NCBI GenBank assembly: GCA_030594505.1
Contig: JAUVFC010000058.1
Span: 1 to 8,963, forward strand
DNA length: 8,963 nucleotides
From: Desulfobacterales bacterium
GTDB taxonomy: Bacteria; Desulfobacterota; Desulfobacteria; Desulfobacterales; C00003106
Direction: 5' to 3'
The position numbers and the translations under genes were made by a program. The notes beneath the pieces are model-generated. The model was not told where the DNA came from. It worked only from the letters and a program-made list of their open reading frames with translations, and did no database searches. Shown piece by piece: positions 5,798 to 8,963 of the stretch (positions are counted from its first letter, which is position 1; each line of letters starts with the position of its first letter).

Positions 5798-7708
5798 TTA
5801 TCCTTCCATATAATGAAAGTACCAGACCTGAAAGACAATCAGATTCCAGATTTGCCAGGATGTATCGGAACGGTTTTGAACAAGAGAGTCAATTATTTTT
5901 TTGACAACATCATAATTAAAAATTCCCTGCTTAACGATTACCCTTCTCGACAAATATTCGTCGATTAAATATCTCAAATCCGATTTCAGCCACTTGCTAA
6001 TCGGCATTTCAAACCCCCACTTCGGTCTGTTATAAAGAGATCGGGGGAGAATATCTTTGAAAGTCTCAATAAGAATATACTTCCCGCGTCCTTTTCTGAT
6101 TTTCCGATCACCACTGATGGTAAAAGCCATTTCGCACACCCTGTGATCAAGAAAAGGGACCCTGACCTCCAACGAATTGAGCATGCTCATTGCATCTACT
6201 TTTTTCAGCATGTCCCCTGGAAGTGATTCTTTCACATCCGCATAAAGCATACGATTAATCTTATCATCGTTTATTTTATTTAATCTTTCTGTCAGACGTC
6301 TTTTCCCGAGACCATGGTCCAATCCATGGGGTTTTGAAAAAATACTCCCCCTCAATTCCCTGGCAAAGATTTCATTCCAGGCAAAAAATCGCTCTTCAAA
6401 GGTTCCTTTTGCCCCCCTGAGAAATTTCTTTACCCTCCTTATATTCTCAAGAATCTTCTTGTCTCTTGAATCGGGAATCTTACGAAAAAACGGCTCTATG
6501 ACCCCTCCCCTGATTACCAAAGGGATCAAATCATACATTGAATACCACTGTTCACCGGTATACATCCTGTACCCCGCAAACAGCTCGTCTCCGCCGTCAC
6601 CCGAGAGGGCAACCTTGACATCATTGCCCGTTTCCCTGGACACGACAAAGGTGGGAACTGCCGAAGAGTCGGCAAAAGGCTCGTCAAACGAGTCCAGGAC
6701 TCCGGGAATCGAATCAATGATATCCTCAGGGCCAAGTTTAAACTCATAATGTTCCGTATTGTTCATGGCGGCCACTTCCCTGGCATATTCGGTCTCATCA
6801 AACATCGGCATATCTTTGTAACCGATCGAATAGGTCTTCACCGGCCGGCTGGTATTTCTGGCCATAAGTCCCACGACAATACTTGAGTCAATCCCGCCGC
6901 TCAAAAAAGCGCCCACAGGGACATCCGCAATCATCCGCATCCTGACCGCATCTTCCAAGACATTGAACAATTCATTCTTTTGATCACAAAAATCCTTTTC
7001 GAATTCTCTTTCTTCATTGCTATGTCTGATATCCCAGTATTTTTCCTCTCGTATTTCTCCTTTTTGAAAAACAAGAATGTGTCCCGGTCTGATCTTTTTT
7101 ATATGCCTGAATATCGTATAAGGCGCCGGGATATAATTGAACGTCAGATAAAGATCCAGAGCATCCCAATCAATTTCCTTTCTTGCATCAGAATCCCGGA
7201 GTATTGCCTTTATCTCAGAAGCAAAAACAAAGGCGCCTTTATCCCGATAATAGACAAGAGGTTTAATGCCCAGGCGATCCCTGCATAGAAAAAGTACTTG
7301 AGATTCTTCATCCCATATCGCGAAAGCAAACATACCGATAAGCCTTTTTACACCCTCAATCCCCTCCTCTTCGTAAAGGTGGATAACAACCTCACAATCC
7401 GTTTGGGAACTGAAGCGGTGCCCTTTACTTTCGAGTTCCTCTCTCAACGGCTGGAAATTATAAATTTCTCCGTTAAACACCATCCAGACGGTCTTGTTTT
7501 CATTGGACATCGGCTGCCGGCCAGCCTCGGATAAATCGATGATACTGAGTCTTCTATGTCCTAAACCTATGCTCAAATCTCCCTTGTGAGACAGATAAAC
7601 ACCCTCATTATCCGGCCCCCGGTGCGAGAGAACGGATGACATATTGCGGAGCAATCCCTCATCAACCGGCCCGCCATCTATACTCAATTTCCCACAAATA
7701 CCACACAT
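5798..7708 (-). CDS. asnB: Asparagine synthase-like glutamine-dependent amidotransferase
   Basis: At 636 residues it matches the longer, Bacillus-type class-B asparagine synthetases rather than the 554-residue E. coli AsnB. The N-terminal glutaminase domain starts with catalytic Cys2 (MCGICG) after removal of Met1. It also has HRRLSIIDLS (51-60), FNGEIYN (78-84) and Asp104, which bind glutamine. The synthetase domain has the ATP-binding PP-loop LSGGIDSS (269-276), FDEPFADSS (341-349) and SGDGGDELFAGY (369-380). All key residues are intact. The family makes asparagine from aspartate, glutamine and ATP. Members inside glycan clusters often amidate sugar carboxyl groups instead, and the two flanking glycosyltransferases favour that role here, although free asparagine synthesis remains possible. 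The Cys2 requirement fixes the start at 7706-7708. No strong Shine-Dalgarno sequence is seen, as the leader is occupied by the palindromic repeat. Confidence 0.94.
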   Translation of the reverse strand: MCGICGKLSIDGGPVDEGLLRNMSSVLSHRGPDNEGVYLSHKGDLSIGLGHRRLSIIDLSEAGRQPMSNENKTVWMVFNGEIYNFQPLREELESKGHRFSSQTDCEVVIHLYEEEGIEGVKRLIGMFAFAIWDEESQVLFLCRDRLGIKPLVYYRDKGAFVFASEIKAILRDSDARKEIDWDALDLYLTFNYIPAPYTIFRHIKKIRPGHILVFQKGEIREEKYWDIRHSNEEREFEKDFCDQKNELFNVLEDAVRMRMIADVPVGAFLSGGIDSSIVVGLMARNTSRPVKTYSIGYKDMPMFDETEYAREVAAMNNTEHYEFKLGPEDIIDSIPGVLDSFDEPFADSSAVPTFVVSRETGNDVKVALSGDGGDELFAGYRMYTGEQWYSMYDLIPLVIRGGVIEPFFRKIPDSRDKKILENIRRVKKFLRGAKGTFEERFFAWNEIFARELRGSIFSKPHGLDHGLGKRRLTERLNKINDDKINRMLYADVKESLPGDMLKKVDAMSMLNSLEVRVPFLDHRVCEMAFTISGDRKIRKGRGKYILIETFKDILPRSLYNRPKWGFEMPISKWLKSDLRYLIDEYLSRRVIVKQGIFNYDVVKKIIDSLVQNRSDTSWQIWNLIVFQVWYFHYMEG

Positions 7709-7715
7709 AACTATA

Positions 7716-7755
7716 CCGCTTCGCGTCCACCCCTCTCAAGAGGGGAATTTTGGAA
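7716..7755. repeat. Palindromic intergenic repeat element
   Basis: The core CCCCTCTCAAGAGGGG (7730-7745) is a 7-bp inverted repeat around a two-base centre, flanked by a small CGC/GCG-type hairpin sequence (CCGCTTCGCG, 7716-7725) and an AT-rich end. It fills most of the 51-bp gap between the glycosyltransferase and the amidotransferase genes. The sequence resembles short dispersed intergenic repeats that I recall from many environmental bacterial genomes. No second copy was found in this window, so the repeat status rests on that recollection. On the coding strand it is not followed by a T run and is unlikely to be an intrinsic terminator. Confidence 0.5.
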
Positions 7756-7759
7756 TGCG

Positions 7760-8836
7760 CTAAGATTCAAATAGCTCCTCCAGTAAATCAATGTTCTTAT
7801 CCCAGGAATAATTCTTTTCCGCAAACAACCTGCATTGAAAAGAAACATCCTGCCGGAGCCGGGGGTTATTTTGAAATTGCCGGCAGGTCTCAATCATTAG
7901 TGATGCCATAGATTCCGGCCTGGTATCTTTAAAGAGATATTTGCAATCAAACCTGCCTAAAATCTCGGCTGTCCCGCCTACCGGCGTTCCCAATACAGGG
8001 ACACCCGAAGCCAGCGCTTCCAAAGTAACCAGGCCAAACCCCTCTAATTCCATAGTAGGAAGAACAAAAATATCGGCCATGCGATAATAATCAGGAAGTT
8101 CTACTTCCGGGACAAAGCCAACAAATTTTACGTGATCTTGTATCCCCAGTTCTTGTGCCAATGAAATAAGATCATTCTTTAGAGGCCCCTCTCCACCCAA
8201 AACAAGATAAATATCGGGCGCTGTTTTAACCACGTCCCCGACAGCATATATCAGATTTTTCAGTCCCATCCTGGCTACCAGATTCCTTACTGTAAATATT
8301 ATCATTTTTTTTTGAGGGACATTCAAGCGCTGCCTTATTTTCGTTCTATCGGAGGCCGGATAAAATCGCTCAAGATCAACTCCTCCGGGAATAATTGTAA
8401 TCTTTTCAGCAGGGATTTTATAGACACGCTGTAATCGCTCCCTGGTAAACCGGCTGAGAACAACAATTCTATCCGATTCACCTACAACTTTTCTTTCTAT
8501 AAATCTTCGCGCCTGAATATTTAAAAAATATATAATTCTTCTTGTGATGCTCTTCGGCCGCGGATTTCTCGATTGATACTCTTCAAAAGAAAGGGAATGG
8601 CAGGTATAAATTTTTCCTACTTTCTTACAAGCAGGAGAACGGATTACTCCAAGGCCGGAAAAAGGCTGGTGAAAATTTATAAAGCAAAAGGAATATTGAT
8701 TCTGAAGTGATTCAAAAAGCCTTTTGGAGTTCAATAAAGTGGATATAATAAAAGAACAAACATTGCTCTGATCAACATCGTATCTCCACTCAGTAACACC
8801 TTGAATAATCTGATGATCTGATTTATGAGCCGGCAA
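7760..8836 (-). CDS. Glycosyltransferase family 4, N-terminally truncated open frame
   Basis: The longest uninterrupted frame gives 358 residues from a TTG at 8834-8836. The C-terminal nucleotide-sugar domain is complete: Arg184 and Lys193 (TVRNLVARMGLKN), GGEGPL (214-219) and the EX7E pair Glu265-Glu273 (ELEGFGLVTLEA). The N-terminal half contains FHQPFSGLG and YTCHSLSFEEY, typical acceptor-domain segments. However, codons upstream of the TTG, in the same frame, still encode the conserved family N-terminus with the GGAE loop, up to an in-frame TAG at 8933-8935. The TTG product would lack the first beta strand and glycine loop and is probably not a working enzyme. The gene is therefore either a fresh pseudogene, affected by a base error, or read through. 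It precedes the amidotransferase gene by 51 bp in the same direction. The donor sugar is unknown. Confidence 0.85.
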   Translation of the reverse strand: MPAHKSDHQIIQGVTEWRYDVDQSNVCSFIISTLLNSKRLFESLQNQYSFCFINFHQPFSGLGVIRSPACKKVGKIYTCHSLSFEEYQSRNPRPKSITRRIIYFLNIQARRFIERKVVGESDRIVVLSRFTRERLQRVYKIPAEKITIIPGGVDLERFYPASDRTKIRQRLNVPQKKMIIFTVRNLVARMGLKNLIYAVGDVVKTAPDIYLVLGGEGPLKNDLISLAQELGIQDHVKFVGFVPEVELPDYYRMADIFVLPTMELEGFGLVTLEALASGVPVLGTPVGGTAEILGRFDCKYLFKDTRPESMASLMIETCRQFQNNPRLRQDVSFQCRLFAEKNYSWDKNIDLLEELFES

Positions 8837-8963
8837 TTTACGGGTCAGGATATGAACATCATGCCCCCTGTTCTGTAAAATGGCGCTCTGCTCAAAAAGA
8901 ACCCTTTCCGCCCCGCCAATTACCTCGGCAATCTAAACATCGGATACAAATAAAATGTTCAAG
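8837..8963 (-). pseudogene. Detached 5' part of the glycosyltransferase gene, with in-frame TAG
   Basis: Read in the frame of the downstream glycosyltransferase, this stretch encodes LNILFVSDV, then TAG (8933-8935), then IAEVIGGAERVLFEQ and RGHDVHILTRK, which joins directly onto the open frame. Both sides of the TAG match the usual GT4 N-terminus: first beta strand, glycine loop (GGAE) and first helix. No frameshift is needed, so one base change restores a full frame. A TTG at 8960-8962 could be the start, or the start lies beyond the right edge. Confidence 0.7.

Noticed and set aside
7730..7745. Palindrome as an intrinsic terminator
   Set aside because: On the transcribed strand it is followed by TGGACGCG rather than a T run, and same-direction genes continue directly after it.
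7711..7893. 60-codon minus-strand open frame ending in SPLERGGREAV
   Set aside because: It overlaps the glycosyltransferase C-terminus in another frame, and its tail is simply the translated palindromic repeat.
8933..8935. TAG read as pyrrolysine as the main explanation
   Set aside because: The codon sits in a loop where the family has ordinary residues, no Pyl gene is visible, and TAG serves as a normal terminator for three genes in this window.

Overview
The window carries a leftward gene block: every supported gene is on the minus strand, so it reads from the right edge to the left. The gene set is a stand-alone CheA, CheD, a CheY-like regulator, a PilZ protein with a helical insert and a soluble HNxNGP-type histidine kinase, next to polysaccharide glycosyltransferases and an AsnB-type amidotransferase. 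It suggests a Gram-negative bacterium of the Desulfobacterota (former Deltaproteobacteria) or a near relative. This placement is inferred from gene style and order, not from a marker gene.

Right part (about 4539-8963), surface polysaccharide genes: a GT4 glycosyltransferase whose 5' end is interrupted by an in-frame TAG, then a class-B asparagine synthase-like amidotransferase, then a second GT4 glycosyltransferase. A 16-bp near-perfect palindrome, which looks like part of a dispersed intergenic repeat, lies between the first two. The encoded enzymes would work in the cytoplasm or at the inner face of the membrane, building and amidating a glycan such as exopolysaccharide or O-antigen.

Middle (about 3029-4538): a 129-bp gap with a weak sigma-54-like site, then a PilZ protein with intact c-di-GMP-binding motifs and a heptad-patterned helical insertion. 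Its stop overlaps by 8 bp the start of a soluble histidine kinase that has a good Shine-Dalgarno sequence.

Left part (1-2927), chemosensory core: CheA, CheD (TTG start) and the first 31 codons of a CheY-like receiver protein, which runs off the left edge. CheA has an extra N-terminal helical region and lacks a recognisable P2 domain. In its place are two 24-residue repeats with the spacing of the MshEN c-di-GMP-binding motif, although the key arginines are not conserved.

Taken together, the window looks like a chemosensory array module placed next to polysaccharide synthesis genes. Two separate places point towards c-di-GMP input: PilZ with its coupled kinase, and the MshEN-like region in CheA. 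That link is a hypothesis. The gene identifications themselves are solid.
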